Assembly: GCF_008831285.2 (NCBI RefSeq)
Contig: NC_045138.2
Span: 30,971,934 to 31,035,933 of the forward strand
Source of the DNA: Nymphaea colorata
Taxonomy: Eukaryota; Streptophyta; Magnoliopsida; Nymphaeales; Nymphaeaceae
DNA: 64,000 bases
Reading direction: 5' to 3'
The notes under the pieces are model-generated. The model was not told the origin of the DNA. It worked only from the letters and a program-made list of their open reading frames with translations, and ran no database searches. The translations under genes and the position numbers were made by a program. Positions 35,333 through 47,601 of this stretch are shown here, piece by piece; the stretch's first letter is position 1; the number at the start of each line of letters is the position of its first letter.

Positions 35333-38300
35333 CTATCTTCTCTCAAAGTTGAAGGCCTTAATTGCAAATGCAAAAACAAAAGCAAAAAGAACCGCAAATC
35401 CTACAACCATTATGGAAACCACATCCAAGAAGTCATGATGGAATCCAAAATAGGATCGTATAAATTCCTCCACTGTCGTAGTTGCTGCTGCAGAGCTGGT
35501 CACTTCAAGATTTGACTTTAAATCACCAAATTGTGAAGTAACTAAACCATTCAACGTCCAGGCAACAGGGCATGCCCAGTAGTACCATCTCCACCACACT
35601 GGCATACTCTGAAAAGGATAGAGGCATGTAAATCATTGGTGCCATTCTCAAAATCTCCAACAATAAATAACAGCGTAGATGATCACATACCGGACGTGGA
35701 ATCACAAATCCAGAGAAGACATTCCAAATTGCATAAAATGCAGAAGAGATAATGGAGGCAATGTGATGATTTGGAGTAACCGCAACTGCCATCATCCCAT
35801 AAAATGTGAAGTACAGGAAGGTGAAGTACATGAAGAATATATACCAGAAGAACTTGGCAGCAGTCCACTCGAAGCCTATCATAGCATATACTATAACTCC
35901 ATAGACCAGCGCCTGAATCAAAACGTATGGCAGTTCAATAGCAACCTGTGCACATGTAAACATCCTGATTAGCTCTCAGAAATTCAGGTCTTTAGACTAG
36001 TTACCACTCAGTTACGAAAAAACAGCAACTTTCGTTAATTGTTTGTATGTAGAAGCTATGTGTATTAATAAGCATCTTCACCAGTGCGTAGCACACCTGT
36101 CCAAATGCATATGGCAATGCAGAATACATTCCAGCAGCCCTTTCCCTATAGAAGACGGTTCTTTCAATGGCTACAACTGGCTGAACAGATGATGCATTGT
36201 TTACACCAATAAACAGAACAGCGGCATACATGGAGCCCATTGCGTTGAGCAAATCCTGTTGCTTACTCCTGTGAAAGATACTAAAAATGAGAATTCATAT
36301 CCCCAGAATTTCTCTCACCCTCTGTCCTTATATATATGTATGTGTGTGTGTATATTAAAACAATTTGATACCTTTTCATGCCAAGATTCCAGAAAATGGC
36401 CCCAAACATCAAGGCTGTGAAGGTTGTGAAGAAGAAACGTGTAGCTGTATATGGAGGGTTGCGCCAGTAAGACCAGTGTTGTTTCCACAGACATGCCATG
36501 CACTGAGTGATGAAGGACTGAGAGTGCTTTGTTGGAAAGTAAAGATCATTAGAGCCAGGTGGAGGTGAACTGAGCTCTTGTATCAAAACCCTATTTCTCC
36601 TGCAGCCATCAGCACATATAAATTATAAATTCATGAAAACCTTGGGCATTGCTAAATATGATCCGACTTGTCTCTTCAACATGTTTCTTCATTACAGCAA
36701 ACTAATCCTGTCATATAGAAATATTAAGAAGAAAACTGGTTAAAATATACTCACTGATACAGATCGGAGTTTTTGTAGATCTCAGCAAAGTCTACACCAA
36801 GAATGTCCTCTTGTGCCTCAGAGGTCACTTCTAGCATCCACGTTGCTGGATTGTACCTTTCTTTTATCCTGCTTACTCCTTCGATGCCCTACAGTGTATC
36901 ACCACATTACTTAACCTTGACACGAGCGCCAAACTAAACTTGCATGTGGAAAATAGCTTTCCTTACCTCAAAATAGGAAATTAAGTGACAAGAATTCTGG
37001 CCCAATGGTCCAGCGTAGATCTCCTGACCACCTCGCTTCATAAGGAAGAGCTGAAATGAAGAGAATATGTTATCCCACAAAGAAGCAAGTAAAATCCACG
37101 TAGTTCCAATAGGAAAGTAAAATATACCTAGTTACATCATGTGATTAAAAAGGAGAATCTCTAAGCCTAATGCTTTAGCATTATTATAAGTTTCAATAGG
37201 TATGCATTATGGTTTTACAAAGTCATTTACCAACATCTCACCTCATCAAATGCTTCAAATATGTCAATACTGGGTTGATGAATTGTGCAAACAACTGTCC
37301 TCCCTGTGTCCACTGTATTTCTGACGGTTCGCATGACAATTGCTGCAGCTCTGGCATCGAGGCCAGAGGTTGGTTCATCCATGAATATTATGGAGGGATT
37401 AGCAACTAGCTCAACTGCAATTGTCAATCGTTTACGTTGCTCAGTTGAGAGTCCATTGACACCTGGCAACCCCACAAGGGATTCCCTTAATGACGTCAAC
37501 TCCACAAGTTCCATGACCTCCTCGACAAATAGCTGCATATATTGATCCTTGCAATAAGAAAGCCTACCCTACGGATAGGTGTTAAGGAAGTGAAGACCAT
37601 TCATTATAAATGTGATTCAGCACTAACCTTTCTCGTAGCAGAACTGACTTCAGGAGGTAAACGAAGCCAAGCAGAGTAGACAAGTGACTCATATACAGTG
37701 ACATGGGGAGAATGGATGTCATTTTGTTCACAGTAACCCGAAACACGTGCGAAGGTTTCCTGTTTCTTTGGATAACCTGATATTTTGATACTTCCGGTGA
37801 TATATCCACCAGTCTTTCTTCCTGCTAACACATCCATTAAAGTAGTTTTGCCAGCTCCGCTTACACCCATCAAGGCTGTTAATACTCCAGGCCTGAAAGT
37901 CCCACTTATACCCTTCAGCAGCTCTAATTTGTCCTCAGCAACACCTCGAGCTTTCATTTCCTAGACAACTCAGATCTTGTTTAGAAAGCGGACATCTGAT
38001 GATATAAAGAGGGGTTTTTTTTTTTTTTTTTTTTGCGGGGGGGGGGGGGTCGGAGGATAGAGAGAGAGAAAGGGAAAATAATATTTTATGTTTACCTGTG
38101 GCATGTCCACTGAATATCTGATGTCATCAAAGGTTATGCATAGGGGTGTAAATGGAAGGACCATTCCTTTCTTTTCGTTATGGACAGGTTCAGCAACTGA
38201 TTCTGATCGAGCTGGAAGACAGGCACAACAAATTTATATGTATTGATAGGGTGGTTCAGATGATACAGTTAAGAATCAGCATCTGGGGTTTGTCTGAGTA

Positions 38301-41300
38301 AGATTACCTTCTGTAGTCCTTCTTCCTCTTGAGGATAATTCTGATTTTACATTTTCTCCAGTCACATTAGCATGCTTCTCCTTCAATGCTTCTTCAGATA
38401 TAACGGCCTGTGATTTTCCAAAAGCTGCAAGTGCATAGCCACCATTTCAGAGTAACATTAAGATCACATACACCAAGATGTATAGATTATAAAACTTACG
38501 TTCAAGATAAGCAAGAGCAGCACTAAAGAGGCCATTGAAGAGCAAAGTGTATCCGAACAGTGCACCAACTCCAATCCAGTACCAATACCCTCGACTAAAC
38601 ATTCCACGTGCTTTCAGGACTGCTTCACCCAATGACATAGTTGAATTTGGTAGGACCTAAAAAAATAAATCAATGATCAGCAATAATTTTGAGTTCTGCA
38701 TAAAATCTTTCTAATTAGGTCAAAACTTACTTGGTGCCAACTGTTCCCAAGGAATTCATTCACAGAAACGGCAGTCTGTCCATACATAAGTGGTGAAATC
38801 CAGTAGCCCCAGATCCACCATTTCTTAATGTTATCTGTTGCAGTGGAAGAAGATACAGTCACCAACTAGGTCTAATACTAATTCTCATTCATCAAGAAAA
38901 GAAACATTTATATTCCATAGTTTGAGGAAAGAAAGAAACACAATCAGGTAAGCTTACCCCGTGACAGTATGAATCCACCAAGAACAATTATCACAAGCAA
39001 TGCGAACGAACCAAATGTGTTTGCAACAATCAGGTCCCGGCCCAAGGAAGCAATTAAACGGAAAAGCCCAGATGACATTTGGTTGATTGCTAGAAGCAGA
39101 AGCAACTGCCTGAACATTCTGTAAGTACAACATAGAATGGTGCTTTGTATTAGTCCGATTCCACATTTCAGTTGCACAAGATTTCCACTTAAAAAAGCAA
39201 CTTATTTGGCTACTTCCATTTTGTCTATACAGGTTGTCTTGTATATATGAAGAAAACTTGTAATAGATCATGATACGGCCATAATGAAAGAAAAGCTTCA
39301 CATAGTAACTAATAACTCACCTTCCAGCACTTGGATCAAAACCCACCACATAGTAAGTTAAAAACACCCATATACAGGCCTCAGCAACTGATATTGGAAT
39401 TTTAGTAATCCATGCAGGAATTGCATATGTCCACGCTGGATAAAAAAACAAGTCTCTTTGCTTGTAAAAAACAGGCAGTTTTGCAATTGTCATGGAGAGC
39501 TCAGCAAAGCCATTAAACATGATTGTAATCAGCCCAAAAAATAGTGCACCCAGATAAATTCCTCCGTCATTGATTGTGTTCCGGTGCATCTCAGTACGCA
39601 GGAAGAGAGTCATCGTAATAAAAGCAATGACAATAAGCTGCAAAAGAAAAAAAAAACAGAAAAAAGGCAAAATAAATATGACATAAAACTCCTACAATAA
39701 TCTCAAGATTTCCTAAAGAACAGCGTAGAGACAGATTCAATACTCACTTGCGTCATTTTAAAAACGTAGACAAAAGAGTTCCTTTTCATCAGCAGTAATT
39801 CCCTTGAAAAGCATGCTTTTAATAGCTCCAACTTGCTCACACCGTATTTGGAATTTGTTAATGCAGCAGGATGGCTTTTACTCTTGTCAAATGGTGTAGA
39901 AAGTTCTGCGTCTAATTTTTGTCCAATGTGAAATGAATGAAATGCTTCTGAAAATTCCTTCACTGGTACAAATCTGTAGGTTTCTTCTTCATGCATCCAG
40001 TATTGCCTCTGATCATTTCGGGATGTCACCTGGTGAATGTAAAGTAGATTGAACCATCAGAAACATATCAAACATGCGAAGATACAAACACACTGAAGCT
40101 GAAATTGATCCCACATGCTGCACATTTTTGAATTATAAAAACTGAATAGACTAAGAGCTTACTTCTTGTAGAAAATCTGCAACACCTTTTCTCTCAGGAC
40201 ACCTGAAGCCCATAGATTCAAAGAACTCAAGTACATGCTCACGAGGACCATGGTATACAATATGCCCATCAGAGAGAAGAATGATGTCATCAAAAAGATC
40301 ATAGGTTTCTGGTGCTGGTTGCAGCAAAGAAATGGCAACTGTGGCTCCAATAATATGCACAAATTGTCTGATAGAGTCCACAATTTGGTAAGTGGTGGAG
40401 CTATCTAAACCAGTTGATATCTCGTCCATAAAGAGAGCTCTAGCTGGTCCAACCAGCATTTCTCCTGGAAAAATAATCAATATGAGTTAACATAAATGCC
40501 TGAACTGTATTGCATAGACCAAGGCTGAGTACTTGATCAGTATGCTGAAATGTATTTTAAACTAGCTCTATTTTCTCCACCTGTTGTGACCCGTTTCTTT
40601 TGTCCCCCTGAAATTCCTCTGAACATTTCATTTCCAACCATGGTGTCAGCACATATGTCTAGACCTAGAATCTGACATTGCAAACAGTGTAAGACATTTG
40701 AGAAAGATAGTTTGTCTTTCCGATGAAGGAAAACAGAAACAACTGTTTGTGTTGCTCACCTTTAATATATAGTCTGTTACTGCACTAGCCTTTTGACCTT
40801 CCAGGGACATTGCCTACAAGAGGTTAAACTGGAAATTCTTAATGTTGAAACCTCAGTAGAAATCAAACCTTCCTTACTGTCTCCATTTAAGCACTCAAAG
40901 TTTCATGTTTTCTTACTACTGAAATAAAAATGAGACATATACTGATACTTCGGTGATGCCAGGTGAACCCCATGAAATGAACATGGAAAGAGAAGGGAGG
41001 AAAAAAGAGAAAATATTGCATATCATTGTCAAATTTGCAAGAAAAGAAAATAGGGGAAGGTAATCAAAGTCGTCTCCAAAGACACCATACATTTAAATAG
41101 AGGTGGTGAGTATGTATATATGCTACCTTCATGAAGACATCAAGATCAGGATCTGGCTTAATGTTGGCAGCTTTTTCCCTTCTAGACAACTCTTCCAGCA
41201 AATCTGCCTCAACAAGTAAAACGTAAAAGGTCATAAAAATATATGTGGATGTTGTATATTACTACATGAAACTTAGAGATTTAATTTACCATAACGTGAA

Positions 41301-42438
41301 CCAACTCCTTGGCATCTTGCAGAGAAAGCTAACGTTTCCCTGACTGTCATTTCTCCTATATGAAGATCATGCTGGCTGATATATGCAGAGGTTCTCTGAG
41401 GAACAAATTCTTTCATTCCGTGCCCATTATATGTTATCCTTCCTGAAGTCTAGTAATGCAGTAGAAGTGGATCCCCGTCAGTTTTAAGAAATGTTTTCAC
41501 CCGGGGAATGAAGTAAAAAAAAAAATGGAGGGTTGTGTTTCACACCTTCAAACTCGAATCAAGCCTTCCAGCCAGGGCTAACAGCAAAGTGGTCTTCCCA
41601 GAACTTGGTGGGCCTAAAACGAGCGTCATCCTGCAAATTATGACCCCCAAAGTGATTCTGTGAGTCAAGACTTCTGAGAGCAAAACGAACAGAAAAAGAT
41701 AGACTCGATCTTTTTACCTTTTTGGCTTCATGATTCCACTGACGTTGTGCAGAATGGACAACGGTTTCTTGTTTTTTGGAAGAACATGGAGGAAGCTCAG
41801 GGCACCCTAAATTCAGCAAATCACCAGCCATTGAGTATTGTCATCAATCTTTCTTCTATATTCAGAATAGGACGGAACTGTACTCACCTCTAGCATATTG
41901 ACAACAAAATTCAGCAAAGTAGGCAGTCCCCTGCTGCCAACATAGACCCCTGCATCAACATTTAAATTCTCGAACCGGACTTCGATCTGCGGAATATCGA
42001 TTCCGACCCTACATCCCCCATAGAATCACAAGATCCAAAAGAAACCTATTAAAAACCAAGTCATGAAAGACCGACTCATGAAGAGAAAATATTCAATGAG
42101 AATTACCGATCTACTCGCTCCTTGAGCCTGAGAAGGAACTTCTCATTGTCTTCCTCTGCAGTTCTGACGAGCCTATCCAGCAGGCTCTCTCTCTCAACGA
42201 ACCCGAGCTTGCGAATATCCACCTCAGCAACACCCCCTGCAACACCACTGAGAATCCCTCTCCTGATCCTGTCATAGGTGGGCAGCTTCTCAAGAGCTGC
42301 CCACCTGAGGGCCTCCTCATCATCTTCCCCATCTCTTGAAGACCTTGAGAAGGCATCATCCCCACTGTTCCTCCAAATGGAGGAGGACCCATTTCTTCTG
42401 AAACTCCCAGCTCTGTAAATATCACCTCCTGTCTCCAT
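35333..42438 (-). CDS. Full-size ABCG/PDR transporter, copy 1
   Basis: A plasma-membrane pleiotropic-drug-resistance type ABC transporter (NBD1-TMD1-NBD2-TMD2), 1445 residues. Exons in transcript order: 42107-42438, 41888-42008, 41718-41806, 41546-41630, 41290-41449, 41127-41203, 40760-40813, 40581-40671, 40163-40464, 39748-40029, 39321-39637, 38958-39118, 38731-38834, 38500-38656, 38308-38424, 38096-38211, 37628-37960, 37242-37532, 36967-37050, 36755-36888, 36372-36599, 36097-36268, 35691-35945, 35333-35608. All introns are GT-AG and phases close. NBD1 has Walker [10 protein letters not shown] (186-194), signature ISGGQ (326-330) and Walker B ALFMDE (346-351). NBD2 has Walker [10 protein letters not shown] (887-895), signature LSTEQ (994-998) and Walker B IIFMDEP. 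PDR hallmarks [26 protein letters not shown] and a final KAFNFERR are present. Relatives such as tobacco PDR1 export defence diterpenes; the substrate here is unknown. Confidence 0.95.
38015..38050. repeat. Poly-T/poly-G tract in an intron of copy 1
   Basis: About 20 T followed by about 15 G, interrupted by a C, in the intron between exons 16 and 17. The same intron of copy 2 carries a long (GA)n run instead. Confidence 0.9.
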
Positions 42439-42603
42439 ATCTCTTGCTTACAAGCAGGTTCCAATCTTGATCACAACACCCACAAACCACTACGTTTAAA
42501 GAATGAAAAAACTTGTTCAAGAAGTTAAAAGAATCATGAAATTGTGAAAAGAAATGAAGAAATCTCAAGTCGTGGCAATGGAGACGTGGAGTTCAGCACT
42601 TCA

Positions 42604-42612
42604 ATTTAAATA
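42604..42612 (-). promoter_or_regulatory. Candidate TATA box, transporter copy 1
   Basis: tatttaaat on the minus strand, about 165 bases before the start codon. Copy 2 has ttttaaat at the corresponding place. Confidence 0.5.
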
Positions 42613-43940
42613 GTGGCAGGGAAAGAGAAACAGGGTGGTGTTTCCCGGGAGATGGTGTGAAAGTAACGGCTCTTTTCGGAAGCTGCCAGGAATGACGCAC
42701 TTGCTTCCATCTCCTATTGCTGTCGTTCTAGATGCAGATAGAGGCCATCATGAGAGTGGTCAACTACTTGAAACTTCTCGCTTCCCGGTTCAAAATCAAT
42801 TTTGGAGCGCCAGCCGGTCTCTGACCCATGGCACTGCACCATTCAAAGATTCAAAGATTGGAACCGGGTCTAAGCAAGCTTTTGACCATAATACTGTTCT
42901 TAAGAGACGTAATTGGTTCTGATTCACAGGTCATATGGATCTGGTAAACTTGGTCGTTTACCAGCTACCCTTATCCTGTTTCAAACACGAGTCAATTGTG
43001 TCGCGAGCCAAGCCAAGTCAAAATCATTGAGCTTGGAGCAACTTGTTTTGAACGGAACATAAATGAGTTCTTTTGTTTCTCTTCGAAGCAGCCATTCTCC
43101 AAAAGTTTCCAACCAGAATCGACCTTATTATGCTGGCTTGAAGAAGAAAACAAGAAAACTTAATTCAAAGTCCCATTAAACGATAATGCTTTCCTTTAAC
43201 CAAATTTCAATCCAGGTCGACATGTACCTGCCAAAGCCTATTTTAGATTAATCGGATATGATTAGTGGCGGCGGAACCATCTTTGTTTTAGTCGAGGGCC
43301 ACTCGCATTGGTGATACATGTTTGGTGTAGGCACCACATATAATTTAAGTCATGACCATGTGATCTTGAAAGCTCCGACACTGCATGTGATACGATTAAT
43401 TGTATCTAACCCATGACAAAGGCAGGGGGTCATGGTGCTCCTTCTTTGATTAAGAAAAAAAAAATCAAAATTTTATATATAAATTTTAAAAAGTTTAGCT
43501 TAACCAATATACAAAACTTAAAAAATTTTGTATCGGCTCTTGTTAAAATTTTGAAACTATAGTTTGACTCATGTAACGAGAGATTCCTGAGTTCAAACTT
43601 CTCTGACCAGCTCTAGATAGAGTTGATTGAAACTATGAAATGCATAGAAGTAAGCTTGTAAACAGGCCATTCCATTGAACAAGGTCAACAGTTCAAGTGA
43701 ACGAGTTTGGAGTCAAGTTGAACATCACAAGGCTCGCCCTATTGCGTGTGGTGCGGGAGCTTTCGCCTCGCGGCTTTAAGCGAGTTTAATTTTCCGTGTC
43801 ACTTGATCATAGAGAAAAGTTGACCTCGTTTGCTTAGTTTTGTGGTTAATTTCCCATAGAAGTGACAAGAAATAAAAACTGTTCACTGCATTTACGATGC
43901 TTTGATATGAATCAGAGAACATTTGAAAATACATAGTCGA

Positions 43941-44249
43941 ATTTGTGAAACATTATGAAAATACATATATATATATATATATATATGTGGTTGGATTTGG
44001 ATGCAGATTTAGGTCAGATTCATTTTTAAACTGATATCTTATATCCAATGCTCTTACATCTTGAAAATGGGTCAAATTCGGTTTAAAATTTGGATCAAAA
44101 TTTAATTGTCCAATTAGATTTTGGATTTGGATTCAGATATGACTTCTTTTATTCATATTCAAATTAATTTGAATACGAAATCATGAATATATGAAAAAGT
44201 GGATATAGTTAATAATATATTAACGGAACAAATTCACGATTTGAACGTG
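43941..44249. other. Junction between duplication units
   Basis: AT-rich sequence not recognisably shared by the two units, with a (TA)n tract at 43964-43986. It may mark the breakpoint region. Confidence 0.5.
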
Positions 44250-45000
44250 ATCTCATTTATTTGCATGAGCAAGAAAACACTTTTCTTACGAAACAATTTC
44301 ATGTGAATGGTGTGAACAAACATTCATACCAATGACCAGCTATCATTTAATGAGTCTTAATATTTCATATCTTTACACTTTGAATTAAAGTAACGGATCA
44401 TGGCAATGTTTAAATTTATTGTATTGTATTGGCATTCGCAATTGTGTATGATGCCACAACGGTTTATGGTGGCTTTAGCGATAATTTATGGTTTCTTAAC
44501 AATAAATTTTCAAATTTGAGTGATCATCTAAAAACTATCTGGCATCCGACAACATTGATTCTTCCTTGTTCTGTATATCAACGTTTTTTTTTTTTTTTTT
44601 TTGTAGTCAATGTCTATTAAGTACAATCTCCTAATCCATTGAAACAATAAAAGTTAGAATATATTATTATTTCAAAAAGCACAACAAATAAGTTTTGAAG
44701 CACTTTTACTTGAAAATCTTAGAGGTACCTATTACACCAGAATTTTGTCTGCTATAAATATATATACACACACATACACTAACGTTATATAATACTTCGG
44801 TTAACAAATTCATCTTTTCTACTATCCAAATTTTGTGTTATAAGATCCGTTCATTTTTCAATTATTAAAAAATATTTATTGAAGTAAAAAAAACGACTAA
44901 CTTAATATATGCTTCCCACTAAATCAGTCTTACAATCAAAATTATAAGGTTAGGTTGCAGAAAAAATAAAGATTCCTAACAAGTGTAACACTTAAGGGTT

Positions 45001-45040
<40 letters not shown>

Positions 45041-47601
45041 GATGCATGTTTTTTGTCCCACTGTTGGCCACCGGCCAGCCCTATCGAGGAATCCGATAAC
45101 TGCAGAGCTCACCCATTAAGAAAGCATGCATCTTCCAGCAGGCTTTCCATAAGTACGTGAGACATTCAATAAATGCATGGGAAGAAAGTATAGTTGACGA
45201 ATTTGATTAGTTAAAATCATTCAGCCAAATATGGGCACCTCTCAAATCAAGCCACATAATAACCAAGCCTTAGTGAAAAATATCGTTCTCAACCTGAATA
45301 GGATCTGAATTTTAAAGTGGGAGTCCGGTTTAAAATGCATCGGGTTCATCTGTACCTGTAACAGTATCAGATCCATTTGCACCCTTTAACTAATTGACCA
45401 CTGTTTGATTCTAGAAGTGGCATCAACATTTGGTTCAGTTGTCCAGCGTTTCAATTATTAGGACATATTTATTTGATGATGAGATCAGAGAGAAGGACCA
45501 CAATGTCTTCTGAAAGTTTTAAAAAATAAAAGCAGAGCTTTAAATGCCGTAATTCGAAGGAATCCGTCTTGATCTTCCTTCTAGAAGAGTCAAATGCACA
45601 TTCTCTAGAGAAATACAGTTTTCTAAGTAAAACGTGACAATGTTGGCAATATACGCTTCTTTCCAGCATTTTCTGAGATTCAAATTCATAGTCAACATTT
45701 TCGAAATTAAACCTGGAGGCCATGTATCCACGGGGAGCCACACACCTTCGATCAATTTTTCTTATTAGTTATATGTTGATGCTCCTTATAAAATTAAAAT
45801 TTATTATTATTACTACGTTTAGCCACAAAATTTTTGGCTCCACCCCTACTGTGGTAATTTGCAGAAATGATTTTGCAAACAACTAACAAGGTTTGCAATT
45901 CAAAAGTGTGCAAAATATTTGTAAAATTTAGGCCCCACTGCTAATTGCTTTATCGTTAACCAAAATCATAACTTTGGTGACTTCCCAAGTTTGCAATTCC
46001 TATTTCTCTATCTCTCTCTCCCTTTCTCGCTTTCACGTATAAGATGCCCTCTTTTTCATTTCAAAAACCAAAGCAAATGCTTCATAAGGGCAGTTTGATT
46101 TATCGTAATAGATGATTGAGATAAAAACAAGAAGAAAAATGTGTGAACTACCCATCACTTATTTATCCTTATTTTTCGTTCAACCATTCACTGAAGATTG
46201 ATTCGATTGATTTAATTACGAGCATATAACTTAGTATTTTCTAGGTTGATGCTATGATGATGTTATTTATTATTGATTATCTTAAACATATTCATTAATA
46301 AACATTAATTTGATTGGATTTCATTAAGAACAAAACATTTACGTAGACAATTTTAATATATATGCTTGCAATCTAATCAATAAAATCAATCTTAGTTAAT
46401 AAATGTGTCTAAAATAATCGGGGGTGGAGGGGCCGTTGGAAGAAGCTGCCATCAACCTTCGTCTGCCACCCTGCATCCTGAGTTTCCAATGGTCATTGTC
46501 GCCACAAGTTTACCTTTGAAAGGTGACACCCAATTAGTCAAGCCCACGAGTTTCTTCAATCAACAAGGGAGTGTTGCATTAGTTTATGTATACTTCCACC
46601 ATAAGGGTACAGAGAAGGAAAAAAACCTTGGGAGGCCATCAGAAACAATTTAAGAAAGAAAAATGTTGACGCGTTAAAATGAATGATGTATGAATGATGT
46701 GCTTGAGTCTTTAGCTGGAACAAGAGAGACCGTGTTGATAGAAGAACACTAGCGTTGCTTACCATTGAGTCTTTAACTTTTGAACGTTCAAATCCAAATT
46801 CTCTGAAATTTCTCATCCCTATGCCAGTTAGAGAAGTCCTTTGGACTTTAGAACTCTCTCCTACGATTTCTTATCTATTAGTTTTACTTTCCAAAGTAAT
46901 CTCTGTCACACGTCCTCCCGACGCGTTTGTTTCTCTCTTTCCCTCCCTCTCTCTTTTATGTTATACTGCAACAGCATAAGTTGGGTGAGTTCCTCTTGTA
47001 TGACGAGCTCTAGAACCAGATAAGCACTCCCACACACCAATTGCCATCAAATTACCCACACGTTAATGTGTAAGCTAAGCATTTGGTATCAAAGAAAAAT
47101 ACAAGTTTGTTGAGGTGGAAATCATAGGACTACAAGAGTACGTCGCATGGATTGGATTAAGCAGATATATTCAGCAACGCGCTGCTGGTTGAAGGATAGA
47201 CGTTCACTTTCTTTGCTTTCCAAATTTCAAACTATCAAGTTTGTGCACTAAAGCTGTGCTGCTGTTGTTTCTTCAAGTATCTTGGGAAACATGCTTATCT
47301 CCTAAGCGTCTATCAAGCAAGCTTGACCACAGTTACACGGTCTACAGTGAAAAAGATGAACACTTCTGCCATTTTTTTGTGCATTTATTAAAACTCAATA
47401 TTGTGACGAATCAAATGTGCTTTTATTCCTTAACATATACGAGGAAATGAGTACCCTAGGCTGCATATATTTTCCTATCAACGCTAGAAAAGTGGATGGA
47501 AGACTATTCCTACAATTAGCAGATACAAAGTACACTCTCATATAAGTGACTTTATGATCTGCTTAAGCAATTTGTTTTGAATTACCTACATCCAAGAGCT
47601 A

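Larger units (their letters stand above)
33490..43940. repeat. Segmental duplication, unit 1
   Basis: Contains the first transporter gene plus flanks. It matches unit 2 (44250-56182) in exons, introns, the downstream spacer (for example ctttagctggaacaagagag at 34423 and 46706) and upstream DNA (for example gtgtttcccgggagatggtg near 42637 and 54965). The left limit is near catttattt (33490/44251). The right limit is near ctgttcactgcattt (about 43890/56120). Gene-to-gene offset is about 12.3 kb. Confidence 0.93.
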
